Made by a program: the position numbers and the translations under genes
Notes under the pieces: generated by a model
Seen by the model: only the letters and a program-made list of their open reading frames with translations
The model's database searches: none
Told to the model about the DNA's origin: nothing
Shown: positions 56,657 through 64,000 of the stretch, piece after piece
Layout of the letters: each line of letters opens with the position of its first letter
How positions within the stretch are numbered: the stretch's first letter is position 1
Assembly (NCBI RefSeq): GCF_014199935.1
Contig: NZ_JACHOP010000001.1
Span: 62,001 to 126,000, forward strand
Source: Methylorubrum rhodinum
GTDB lineage: Bacteria; Pseudomonadota; Alphaproteobacteria; Rhizobiales; Beijerinckiaceae
DNA length: 64,000 bases
Direction: 5' to 3'

Positions 56657-57355
56657 TCACATCGGCGGGGTGAGGCCGTCCTTGCCGACCGCGACCAGCT
56701 TGGCCGTCAGCTTGTCGCCGTCCTTGGCGGCGACCACGAACACCTTGCCGCCGGGCGTCAGCACCGACTTGTCGGATTTTTCGAACGCGACGATCGGGGC
56801 TTTGGGCGGCACCACGATCGTCTTCGAGCCGTCCTTGTCGTAGGTGACGGTGAGCGTGCGCTCGCCCGCGGCGCCGCTGGCGGTGTTGCCGGTGACGGTG
56901 GCGTTGGTCATCGAGCTCTTGACCTTCGGGGCGCCGCCCGAACTGGCACCGCCGGCCTTCACGGTGCCGTTGGTCATCGAGCTCTTCACCACCGAGCCGC
57001 CGCCGGTCTGGTCGGGGATCGCGTCCCAGGCGTAGTGGCCTTCCGCCGTGCCGCGCATCTCCTCGGGGAACAGCACGACTTCCAGCGCGGTCGGCGGGTT
57101 GTCGCCCTTGGTGGCGGTGCCGATGAAGACGCCGTCCTTGATCTGGTCGAGGCTCGACTTCACCACCCAGGCGAAGGTCGCGCCGTCGATCTGCACCGTC
57201 TGCGTGCCGCCCTCAACGGTCTTGACCGTGAGCGTGCCGCCCTCGCTCTTCTCGACCGTGCCGCGCACGCGCTGCAACTCCGGCGCCGCGAAGGCGCCGC
57301 CGCCGAACGTCGTCATCGCCGCGACCGCGAGCGCCGTCCACATCGTCCGTCTCAT
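56657..57355 (-). CDS. Exported repeat-containing protein of unknown function
   Basis: A 232-residue predicted periplasmic or secreted protein. The signal MRRTMWTALAVAAMTTFGGGAFA is supported by GGAGGAGAC just before the ATG. The mature N-terminal domain (VRGTVEKSEGGTLTVKTVEGGTQTVQIDGATFAWVV) looks like the small beta-barrel of DUF5666-type proteins. A linker holds two near-identical KSSMTNGTVKAGG / KSSMTNATVTGN units. The C-terminal segment has DKDGSKTIVVPPKAPIVAFEKSDKSVLTPG. Function unknown. Its transcript ends at the terminator at 56559-56595. Confidence 0.65.
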   Translation of the reverse strand: MRRTMWTALAVAAMTTFGGGAFAAPELQRVRGTVEKSEGGTLTVKTVEGGTQTVQIDGATFAWVVKSSLDQIKDGVFIGTATKGDNPPTALEVVLFPEEMRGTAEGHYAWDAIPDQTGGGSVVKSSMTNGTVKAGGASSGGAPKVKSSMTNATVTGNTASGAAGERTLTVTYDKDGSKTIVVPPKAPIVAFEKSDKSVLTPGGKVFVVAAKDGDKLTAKLVAVGKDGLTPPM

Positions 57356-57563
57356 GTCGTCTCCTCCGGATCGGATTTCGGAGGGGGTTATGGGGCGGAG
57401 GTTCGCGGCATCCAGCTTGCGCACGACAGAGTGATGCGCAAGCGAGTTTATTTTTCGCTTACGCTGAGCGGCGGTGGCCGAGGCCACCGCGCCCGGCGGA
57501 CGTCCGCCGCCCCGCAGTCGCGGGGGCGATCGGCGATGTCGCGCCGATCGGATTTCGCGTGCT

Positions 57564-58364
57564 TCAGTCCTCCAGCCCCTGCGCGCGGCGGCGCGCGGCG
57601 CGGATCTTGTCCATGCGGGCGACCGAGAACACGGAGGCCTCGTAGAGCAGCAGCATCGGGATCGCGAGCGAGAGCTGCGAGATCACGTCGGGCGGGGTCA
57701 GGATCGCGGCGGCGACGAACACCAGCACGATGGCGTAGCGCCGCTTCTCCCGTAGGAACGCCGCGTCGATCACGCCGACCTGACCGAGCAGGGTGAGGAT
57801 CACCGGCATCTGGAAAGCCAGCCCGAAGGCGAAGATCAGCGTCATGATCAGCGAGAGGTACTCGTCGACCTTCGGCAACAGCTTGATCGTCGCCTCGCCC
57901 GGCTGCCCGATCTGCTGCAGCGAGACCGAGAACTGGATCAGCAGCGGCATCGCCAGGAAGTAGACCACTAGCGCGCCGAGCACGAAGAAGACCGGCGTCG
58001 CCACGAGATAGGGCAGGAAGGCCTGCCGCTCGTTGCGGTACAGCCCCGGCGCCACGAAGGCATAGACCTGGGTGGCGATCACCGGAAACGACAGGAAGCC
58101 CGCGCCGAACACGCTGAGCTTGATGTTGGTGAAGACCTGCTCGAGGAAGTGGGTCGCGATCAGCTCGGCGTTCGAGGCGCCGACCACCGAGACGTAGGGA
58201 TGGACGAGGATGTTGTAGATGTTCTTCGAGAAGAAGAAGCAGCCGAAGAACATCACGATGAAGGCGATCAGCGACTTGATCAGTCGCGAGCGCAGCTCGA
58301 TCAGGTGCTCCAGGAGGGGCGCCCGCGAGGCCTCGATCTCGGCCTCGTCACGCTCGTCGGTCAT
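57564..58364 (-). CDS. tatC: Twin-arginine translocase subunit TatC
   Basis: Inner-membrane core of the Tat translocon, recognising twin-arginine signal peptides. The 266-residue protein has the N-terminal motif [20 protein letters not shown] and six membrane segments, including the [22 protein letters not shown] loop with conserved Phe and Glu positions, and [17 protein letters not shown]. Its start overlaps the tatB stop (ATGA). Gene order tatA-tatB-tatC is standard. Confidence 0.96.
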   Translation of the reverse strand: MTDERDEAEIEASRAPLLEHLIELRSRLIKSLIAFIVMFFGCFFFSKNIYNILVHPYVSVVGASNAELIATHFLEQVFTNIKLSVFGAGFLSFPVIATQVYAFVAPGLYRNERQAFLPYLVATPVFFVLGALVVYFLAMPLLIQFSVSLQQIGQPGEATIKLLPKVDEYLSLIMTLIFAFGLAFQMPVILTLLGQVGVIDAAFLREKRRYAIVLVFVAAAILTPPDVISQLSLAIPMLLLYEASVFSVARMDKIRAARRRAQGLED

Positions 58365-58804
58365 GGAGTCGGGCCTGTCTCGGGCTTGGCCGTGGCGGGG
58401 CTCGCCGTGGAAGGAGCCGCAGGGGGATTTGCCACGGCGGCCTGCTGCTCGGCGCCGGGGCGCGGCACGTCGAAGCTGCCGGTCTCCTTGGCGGGAGCGG
58501 CAGGGGACGGGGCGCGCCCCTCGACGGCGCTGCGGATCTCGTTGCGGATGGTATCGACCGGGTTGAAGCCGGGCTTGGCGGCATCGACCGTGCGCTTCAC
58601 GCCCTCGACGTCGCGGCGGACCTCGTCGAGTTCCGCCTCCCGGATCGCCTCGCTGAACTGGTGCTGGAACTCGCCCGCCATGCGGCGGACCTTGGTGGTC
58701 ACCTGCCCCAGCGTACGCAGGGCCTTCGGCAGGTCCTTGGGTCCGATGACGATCAGGGCGACGCCGCCGATCAGCATCACCTCGCCCCAGCTCATGTCCA
58801 GCAT
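58361..58804 (-). CDS. tatB: Twin-arginine translocase subunit TatB
   Basis: Single-span membrane protein forming the signal-peptide receptor with TatC. The 147-residue protein begins [34 protein letters not shown], with the conserved GPKDLP turn after the membrane segment, followed by an amphipathic helix and a Pro/Ala-rich C-terminal tail. The length is usual for alphaproteobacterial TatB. It lies 100 bases downstream of tatA and overlaps tatC. Confidence 0.95.
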   Translation of the reverse strand: MLDMSWGEVMLIGGVALIVIGPKDLPKALRTLGQVTTKVRRMAGEFQHQFSEAIREAELDEVRRDVEGVKRTVDAAKPGFNPVDTIRNEIRSAVEGRAPSPAAPAKETGSFDVPRPGAEQQAAVANPPAAPSTASPATAKPETGPTP

Positions 58805-58904
58805 TGCAGCGTCCGTCCCGCGGGTCCGCGCCTGATTAGGACGGTCGCGCCGTCCGCGCCATCCCGTCCGACGCCGGTCTCATGGCGTCGCAGCGCGTGG
58901 TCCG

Positions 58905-59189
58905 TCAGAGCGCCTTGTGATCGCCGGCCGGCACGTGGGTCTGCTGCGGGCTCGCATGGGTCGCGCCCGGAGCCGGGTTCGGCGGCAAGGTCCGCATCGG
59001 CTCGCCGGCGGACGGCGGCGGCACGGCGTTGTTGACGCCCGGCGCGGTCTCGTCGTCGGCCATGCCCTTCTTGAAGGCCTTGATGCCCTTGGCGACGTCG
59101 CCCATCAGCTCGGACACCTTGCCACGGCCGAACAGCAGCATGACGACGACCGCCACGATGACCCAGTGCCAGACACTCATGCTGCCCAT
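58905..59189 (-). CDS. tatA: Twin-arginine translocase subunit TatA
   Basis: Pore-forming Tat component. The 94-residue protein has the membrane segment [35 protein letters not shown], with the FGRGK hinge and amphipathic helix that define TatA. A short acidic/Pro-rich C-terminal tail follows. GAGGTTGCC precedes the ATG. It opens the tatABC operon, downstream of the gene ending at 59359 on the same strand. Confidence 0.95.
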   Translation of the reverse strand: MGSMSVWHWVIVAVVVMLLFGRGKVSELMGDVAKGIKAFKKGMADDETAPGVNNAVPPPSAGEPMRTLPPNPAPGATHASPQQTHVPAGDHKAL

Positions 59190-59358
59190 GGCAACCTCCT
59201 GCGCCGCGGCCCCATGGCGGCGGCGCCTCTCCTGAACGCGTGAATTGGGGCGAACCTAGGGATCGGCTTGCGCGAACACAAGCAGCACAGGAGGCCGCGG
59301 GCGGGACAAAGCGCGTATTGACGGGTCGCCGCGGCCGCAGCCCGCTCCGGCTTCGCCT

Positions 59359-61236
59359 TCACTCCGCCTTGGCGTTCACCTCCAGCTTGTCCAGCACGGC
59401 GGCCGGGGTCGGGGCGGTGCTGACGTCGACCATGCCGAGACCCTCGCCGTTCTTGGCCTTGGCGCTGATCGACAGCGTGCCGGGCTTCGAGACGAATTTG
59501 CCCATCGCCGCGCCGATCGCCTTGGCGGCGGCGGAGTTGCCGAGGATCACCGGCACGCCGATGACGCTCGCCGTGACGTATTCCTTGCGCAACTCGTCGG
59601 GCTTGAGGCTCAACGTCTTGGCCTGGGCGGTGATGAAACGGTCGAACAGGCCGCCGTTCTCCAGGGTCAGGTCGAGCGCCTTGGCGGTGGCCGAGAGCAT
59701 GGCGAAGCCCGAGACCGCCGCATCGGGATCGAACACGTCGGGGCCGATGCCGCCGAGCGTCGCGTTGAGGCGAAGCTTGCCCATGTCCTTGCCGGTGAGC
59801 GACAGCTCGTTGAAGGACAGCTCCTTCGTGCCCTCGTTCCAGGCGGTGTCGGCGATCACGTCGAGGTCGAGGTCGCGGTAGCCGTAGAGGCCGAGCGAGC
59901 CGAGGCCCGGCACGCTCTCCACCGCGCTCGCCGGCAGGGTCAGCCCGGTCAGCGACAGGCGGCTCGCCGTCGGCACGCCGTCCTTGGGCGGGCCGAAGGT
60001 GACGCTGCCGCCGCGCACGCCGATCGACATCGGCTTGGCCGCGGCATCGGCGCCGTGCCCGGGCAGATCGAGATTGAGATCGGAGAGGGTCAGGGTACCG
60101 ATCACGGGGGTCAGGCGGCGCCATTCCGCCTCCTGCGCCGCTGGATCGACGGCGGGCGGCAGCGGCGCGGGCTTCTCGCCCGGCTTCTCCGGGGCGGCGG
60201 GCTTGTCGGGCGCCGCCTTGGCGAGGCGCCGCAGGGTGGCGATGGTGGGTTCCAGCGAGAAGCCGGTGAGCGCCAGCCGTCCGAGCCTGCCGTTCGCCTC
60301 CGCCGAGCCGAAGGCGATGTCGGCGAGGCTCACGCCGGCCTCGGCGCCGTTGCCGGTGTAGGAGAACCGGCCGATGCCGAAATGCAGCGGATCGGGCCCC
60401 CTCACCTCCTTCACCGCGATGTCGTTCGCCTCCAGGCTCCCGACCGAGACCGATTCGGCGAGATCGGCGACGAGACCGGCAGCCCGTGCGCGCTTGGCCG
60501 GATCGGGCTGCGACAGGTCGGCGCCCGCCAGCGACTCGACCGCGCCGGACCACGTGGCGGGCGTCTGGCGCCCGGCGAGGTCGCGGCCGGCGAGCCGCGC
60601 GATCGAGACGGTGGTGCCGCGTTCGTCGACGAAGGCGATGGCCTCGACCGCAAGCGCCGCGTAGAGCCGCTGGAAGCCGCTGCGGGCGGTGCCGGCCTCG
60701 GCGTAGAGGCGGGCGAGCGCGGTCAGATCGACCTCCTCCGCCCGGATCTTGCCGTAGCTGCCGCTGGCCTTGGCCGGCTGCCCGGCCGCACCCTCGACCG
60801 AGAGGGTCGCGCCGGCCGACGTCAGCTCGCTGATGCGCCCGCCATGGACGTTGCGCGCGGTCACGTCGCGGTAGGTCACGACCTGCCGCTTCTCGCCGCG
60901 GCGCTCGACCCGCAGTTCCGGCATCGTCAGGCTGCCCGCGTCGAGGCGCTGGAGCCGGGTGCCCCAGCTCTCCTTGGCGTCGCCCTGGAAGATCGCCAGC
61001 AGCTCCTCCTTCGACAGCCGGGTGCCGCTCACCGCGACCCGCGGCGCGCTCACACCGGTCTCGCCGAAGGTGAGCGCGACGTTCTCGAGGACGAGGTCCT
61101 GGACCGCGGAGGCCGCCTCCTGCGCCGCGACGGGCGCGAGCAACGGCGACGCGGCGGGCGCGGCCAGCAGGGCGGCGGCGCAGGCCGGGGCGAGCAGCGC
61201 CCGCGTGAGGACGGGACGGCGCGTCGGAAGCGTCAT
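59359..61236 (-). CDS. Large exported protein of unknown function
   Basis: A 625-residue predicted periplasmic protein. The signal begins MTLPTRRPVLTRALLAPACAAALLAAPAAS; the twin arginines come too early and lack the Tat consensus. The mature chain consists of repeated beta-rich blocks (TLSVEGAAGQ, TLTLSDLNLDLPG, SRLSLTGLTLPASAV, KELSFNELSLTG) and few cysteines, suggesting an elongated beta-sheet protein, perhaps like AsmA-family envelope proteins, though no hallmark is firm. It lies 170 bases upstream of tatA on the same strand. No function is assigned. Confidence 0.6.
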   Translation of the reverse strand: MTLPTRRPVLTRALLAPACAAALLAAPAASPLLAPVAAQEAASAVQDLVLENVALTFGETGVSAPRVAVSGTRLSKEELLAIFQGDAKESWGTRLQRLDAGSLTMPELRVERRGEKRQVVTYRDVTARNVHGGRISELTSAGATLSVEGAAGQPAKASGSYGKIRAEEVDLTALARLYAEAGTARSGFQRLYAALAVEAIAFVDERGTTVSIARLAGRDLAGRQTPATWSGAVESLAGADLSQPDPAKRARAAGLVADLAESVSVGSLEANDIAVKEVRGPDPLHFGIGRFSYTGNGAEAGVSLADIAFGSAEANGRLGRLALTGFSLEPTIATLRRLAKAAPDKPAAPEKPGEKPAPLPPAVDPAAQEAEWRRLTPVIGTLTLSDLNLDLPGHGADAAAKPMSIGVRGGSVTFGPPKDGVPTASRLSLTGLTLPASAVESVPGLGSLGLYGYRDLDLDVIADTAWNEGTKELSFNELSLTGKDMGKLRLNATLGGIGPDVFDPDAAVSGFAMLSATAKALDLTLENGGLFDRFITAQAKTLSLKPDELRKEYVTASVIGVPVILGNSAAAKAIGAAMGKFVSKPGTLSISAKAKNGEGLGMVDVSTAPTPAAVLDKLEVNAKAE

Positions 61237-61423
61237 GGTTCGATCGGATCGAAGGCTGTCGAGGGAAGGGAGCCGTGTGCGGGCCCCATCCCTGCCGGTT
61301 TTCCACAGGCGAGGCAATTGCGCGGAGGCCACGGAGGGGCGTTGTTTCCGGCTTGCCTCGGGCGTCGAGGGGAGCGCCGTTCGCTCCCGACGATACGGAA
61401 CGCCGTGATGCCCCGATGCGGGA

Positions 61424-61750
61424 TCAGATCGCGAAGGACGTGCCGCAGCCGCAGGAGGCGGTGGCCTGTGGGTTCTCGATCTTGAAGGACTGGCCGATCA
61501 GGTCGTTGACGAAATCGATGGTCGCCCCGCCCATGTATTCGAGCGAGGTCGGATCGACCAGCACGGTGGCGCCGTCGCGCTCGATCACCACGTCGTCGCC
61601 CTCGCGGGCCGCGGTGATGTCGAAGGCGTAGGAGAACCCGGAGCAGCCGCCGCCGTTCACGCTGATGCGCAGCGACGAGCCCGGTGGCTCCGAGCCCATG
61701 ATCTCGTTGATGCGCTTGGCGGCGCGGGCGGTCAGATTGATGTCGGCCAT
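61424..61750 (-). CDS. erpA: Iron-sulfur cluster insertion protein, ErpA/IscA type
   Basis: A-type carrier that transfers iron-sulfur clusters to target proteins. The 108-residue protein has the three conserved cysteines of the family: [11 protein letters not shown] near residue 35 and the C-terminal ASCGCGTSF. The start at [18 protein letters not shown] fits the family. It is divergent from dgt across 140 bases. In alphaproteobacteria this pairing with a dGTPase gene is common. The choice of ErpA over IscA is by context and length. Confidence 0.9.
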   Translation of the reverse strand: MADINLTARAAKRINEIMGSEPPGSSLRISVNGGGCSGFSYAFDITAAREGDDVVIERDGATVLVDPTSLEYMGGATIDFVNDLIGQSFKIENPQATASCGCGTSFAI

Positions 61751-61890
61751 CGCGGTGGCGGTCCCGTCTCGAACCTGTGTGTGGGTCTGCGGCCGCGATT
61801 GCCGCGGGCGCGTTCCACGCAAGATATGAGGCCAAGATATGGGTTGATGACCGGGGCCGCAACGCGGCCGAACGCGGGGAAGGCGAGACA

Positions 61891-63138
61891 GTGCGGCAGA
61901 ACGGCGAGCGCTGGCGGGCGCAATACGCGACCGATCCGGGCGCGACCCGCGGCCGGCTGATCCCGGAGGCCGCCTCGCCGACCCGCAGCGACTTCCAGCG
62001 CGACCGCGACCGCATCGTCCACTCGACGGCCTTCCGCCGCCTCAAGCACAAGACCCAGGTCTTCGTGCATCACGAGGGCGACCATTACCGAACCCGGCTG
62101 ACCCACACCCTCGAAGTCAGCCAGATCGCCCGTGCGCTTGCCCGCGCGCTCGGCCTCGACGAGGACTTGGCGGAGGCGCTCGCGCTCTCCCACGACCTCG
62201 GCCATACCTGCTTCGGCCATACCGGCGAGGACGCGCTCGACGCCTGCATGGCGGCCTACGGCGGCTTCGACCACAACGCCCAGGCGCTGCGCATCGTCAC
62301 CCGGCTGGAGCGGCGCTACGCCGGCTTCGACGGGCTCAACCTCACCTGGGAAACGCTGGAGGGGCTGGTCAAGCACAACGGGCCGCTGCTCGACGCGTCG
62401 GGCGCCCCGGTCAGGCGCTACGCTGCCACCGGCATCCCGGCGGCGGTGATCGAATACGACGCGATCAACGATCTGGAGCTGTCGCGCTTCGCCGGGCCGG
62501 AGGCGCAGGCCGCGGCGTTGGCCGACGACATCGCCTACGACGCGCACGACCTCGACGACGGCTTGCGGGCCGGGCTGTTCGACCTCGCCGACCTCGCCAC
62601 CGTGCCGTTCCTGAAGGGGCTGCTCGACGAGATCGAGCGGCTCCACCCCGGCCTCGAACCGTCGCGAAAGATCCACGAGCTGGCGCGGCGGGTCATCACC
62701 CGCTTCGTCGAGGACGTGATCCGCGAGGGCGAGGCCCGGCTCGCCGCGCTGGCGCCGAAGACCGTCGCCGACATCCGCGGGGCGGACGCGCCGGTCATCG
62801 CCTTCTCGGCCGGAATCGCCGAGGCCGACGCCTCGATCAAGCGCTTCCTCTACGCGCGGATGTACCGCCATCCGGGCGTCATGGCGGTGCGGGCCAAGGC
62901 CAACGCCATCGTGGCCGACCTGTTTTCCGCCTTCCGTGAGGACCCGACCCGGATGCCGCCGGAATGGTGCGAGGGGCTCTCGGGCGCGGGCGAGGCGCGG
63001 CTGGCGCGGCGGGTGGCCGACTACATCGCCGGCATGACCGACACCTACGCGGTGCTGGAACACGGGCGCCTCTTTGCCGAGACGCCCGATCTCCACTGGA
63101 GCCCGCCGAGCCGCGGGCTCCCGCTGACGGAGCCGTGA
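61891..63138 (+). CDS. Deoxyguanosinetriphosphate triphosphohydrolase-like protein
   Basis: HD-domain hydrolase of the dGTPase family that cleaves dNTPs to nucleoside and triphosphate. The 415-residue protein shows [46 protein letters not shown], and the HD motif [18 protein letters not shown], with the usual metal-binding His and Asp. The GTG start at 61891 is preceded by GGGGAAGG at suitable spacing; the frame is open upstream over the divergent erpA promoter. Substrate range (dGTP or several dNTPs) is not readable from sequence. Confidence 0.9.
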   Translation: MRQNGERWRAQYATDPGATRGRLIPEAASPTRSDFQRDRDRIVHSTAFRRLKHKTQVFVHHEGDHYRTRLTHTLEVSQIARALARALGLDEDLAEALALSHDLGHTCFGHTGEDALDACMAAYGGFDHNAQALRIVTRLERRYAGFDGLNLTWETLEGLVKHNGPLLDASGAPVRRYAATGIPAAVIEYDAINDLELSRFAGPEAQAAALADDIAYDAHDLDDGLRAGLFDLADLATVPFLKGLLDEIERLHPGLEPSRKIHELARRVITRFVEDVIREGEARLAALAPKTVADIRGADAPVIAFSAGIAEADASIKRFLYARMYRHPGVMAVRAKANAIVADLFSAFREDPTRMPPEWCEGLSGAGEARLARRVADYIAGMTDTYAVLEHGRLFAETPDLHWSPPSRGLPLTEP

Positions 63139-63141
63139 GGC

Positions 63142-63675
63142 TCAGTAGCAGACGCAGTTCGAGCCGGTGTTGTAGGCCGGGGCGTATCCGGTGGCGGTGC
63201 CGTAGCCCGTGCCGTAGGCGGCCGGGGCGTAGCCGTAAGCGGCCGGAGCGTAGCCGGTTCCGTAGCCGTAGGCCGGGGCGTAGCCGTAACGCGCGCCGTA
63301 ACCGTAGCCCGAGCCGTAGCCATACCCCGAGCCGTAGGTGCTGCCGGCCGAGAGCGCGCCCGCGGCGAGACCGAGGCCGAGCCCCACGCCGGCACCCGCC
63401 AGCCCGAGCCCGACGCCCCGGCCGTAGCCGCCGTAACCCCGGCCATAGCCGCTACCGGCATAGCCGTAGCCGCGGTGACCGGCGAAGCCGCCATGATGGC
63501 CGAAGCTACGATGGCCGCCGAAGCCGCCGCGGTGACCGCCGAACCCACCGTGATGGCCGAACCCGCCATGATGACCACCGAAGCCGCCGTGGCGGCCGAA
63601 GCCTCCGGCTTGGGCGGTGGCCGGGAGGGCGATGAGGGCGGCCAGCGCCGCGCCCGTCAGAACGAGGGACTTCAT
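63142..63675 (-). CDS. Exported Gly/His/Tyr-rich repeat protein
   Basis: A 177-residue predicted secreted or surface protein. The signal MKSLVLTGAALAALIALPATAQA is followed by a block of GGFGGHHGGFGHHGG-type repeats (about residues 24-60), a hydrophobic Gly-rich segment (VGLGLAGAGVGLGLGLAAG) that could be glycine-zipper-like, and a C-terminal stretch of YGYG and YAPA repeats ending NCVCY. The His-rich part could bind metal. Low-complexity proteins like this are frequent in Methylobacterium, but the function is not known. Confidence 0.65.
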   Translation of the reverse strand: MKSLVLTGAALAALIALPATAQAGGFGRHGGFGGHHGGFGHHGGFGGHRGGFGGHRSFGHHGGFAGHRGYGYAGSGYGRGYGGYGRGVGLGLAGAGVGLGLGLAAGALSAGSTYGSGYGYGSGYGYGARYGYAPAYGYGTGYAPAAYGYAPAAYGTGYGTATGYAPAYNTGSNCVCY

Positions 63676-63791
63676 GGAATCGCGATCTCCTGTAGAGGCG
63701 TCGGATCCCACAACGCCGCCTCGGACGGCGACCGCGCAACGGTGCATTCTACTGAAGCCGCACGCCGTCCCGGACAAAACCGAAGAGAGCC

Positions 63792-64000
63792 GTGAGCGAC
63801 ACTGAAAAAGCCCCCCGCGCGACCCGCAGCCGGTATCCCCGCCTCGTGCCGCTCGCCACGCGCTGGGGCGACAACGACGTCTACGGGCACGTCAACAACG
63901 TGGTCTACTACGCCTTCTTCGATACGGCGGTGAACGGCATCCTGGTCGAAGCGGGCGCCCTCGACATCGCCGACGGCCCGGTCATCGGCCTCGTGGTCGA
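63792..64000 (+). CDS. Acyl-CoA thioesterase, 4HBT family (partial)
   Basis: The first 69 codons of a hotdog-fold thioesterase, cut by the end of the window. The segment [28 protein letters not shown] contains the Asp-x5-His-x-Asn pattern of the 4-hydroxybenzoyl-CoA thioesterase family (D in [10 protein letters not shown] is the catalytic candidate). The GTG at 63792 is used as start since no ATG precedes the domain. Substrate unknown. Confidence 0.8.
   Translation, partial: MSDTEKAPRATRSRYPRLVPLATRWGDNDVYGHVNNVVYYAFFDTAVNGILVEAGALDIADGPVIGLVV

Overview
The window is GC-rich alphaproteobacterial chromosome, almost certainly from the Methylorubrum/Methylobacterium extorquens group. The call rests on recognisable M. 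extorquens-type ethylmalonyl-CoA mutase (MeaA/Ecm) and crotonyl-CoA carboxylase/reductase (Ccr) in one neighbourhood, PhaA/PhaB/PhaR, CpdR, the dusB-ntrB-ntrC order, a fused IspDF and ATP12. I know of no plasmid, phage or insertion-sequence gene here. About 62 genes are called, one of them a pseudogene, plus one tRNA. Most of the DNA is core chromosome; long antisense reading frames are GC-driven shadows and are left out.

Layout. 0-5 kb: lytic transglycosylase and galE, divergent from galU; two intrinsic terminators flanking a candidate small RNA; N-formylglutamate amidohydrolase; cpdR. 5-14 kb: YegD-like Hsp70, RluA-type pseudouridine synthase, HAD phosphatase, ATP12, a redoxin/2OG-oxygenase fusion, and pccB. 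14-20 kb: dusB-ntrB-ntrC, divergent from ispDF-cinA. 20-26 kb: methyltransferase, an ABC exporter half-transporter and ecm. 26-30 kb: ccr, split by an in-frame amber codon, followed directly by a strikingly AT-rich DUF5677 gene, then leuD. 30-41 kb: small exported and metabolic proteins, tRNA-Gly(GCC), NUDIX, FAH, an FAD-linked dehydrogenase, M29 aminopeptidase, and an LpxL-like acyltransferase. 41-45 kb: phaB and phaA, divergent from phaR. 45-53 kb: an alkanesulfonate (ssu) cluster with three different substrate-binding proteins, broken up by palindromic repeats. 53-64 kb: ABC-F ATPase, MFS transporter, tatABC, erpA divergent from dgt, a Gly/His-rich exported protein and the start of a thioesterase.

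How the genes work together. PhaA and PhaB make (R)-3-hydroxybutyryl-CoA, which feeds both polyhydroxybutyrate and the ethylmalonyl-CoA pathway. In that pathway Ccr makes ethylmalonyl-CoA, Ecm isomerises it, and PccB belongs to the propionyl-CoA carboxylase that closes it. This route regenerates glyoxylate for the serine cycle, so the ccr stop codon is the most consequential observation here: as read, the strain should lose Ccr unless the codon is an artefact, is suppressed, or another copy exists. The DUF5677 gene is the clearest horizontally acquired candidate. Several families of intergenic palindromes recur and often lie against stop codons or between operon genes.
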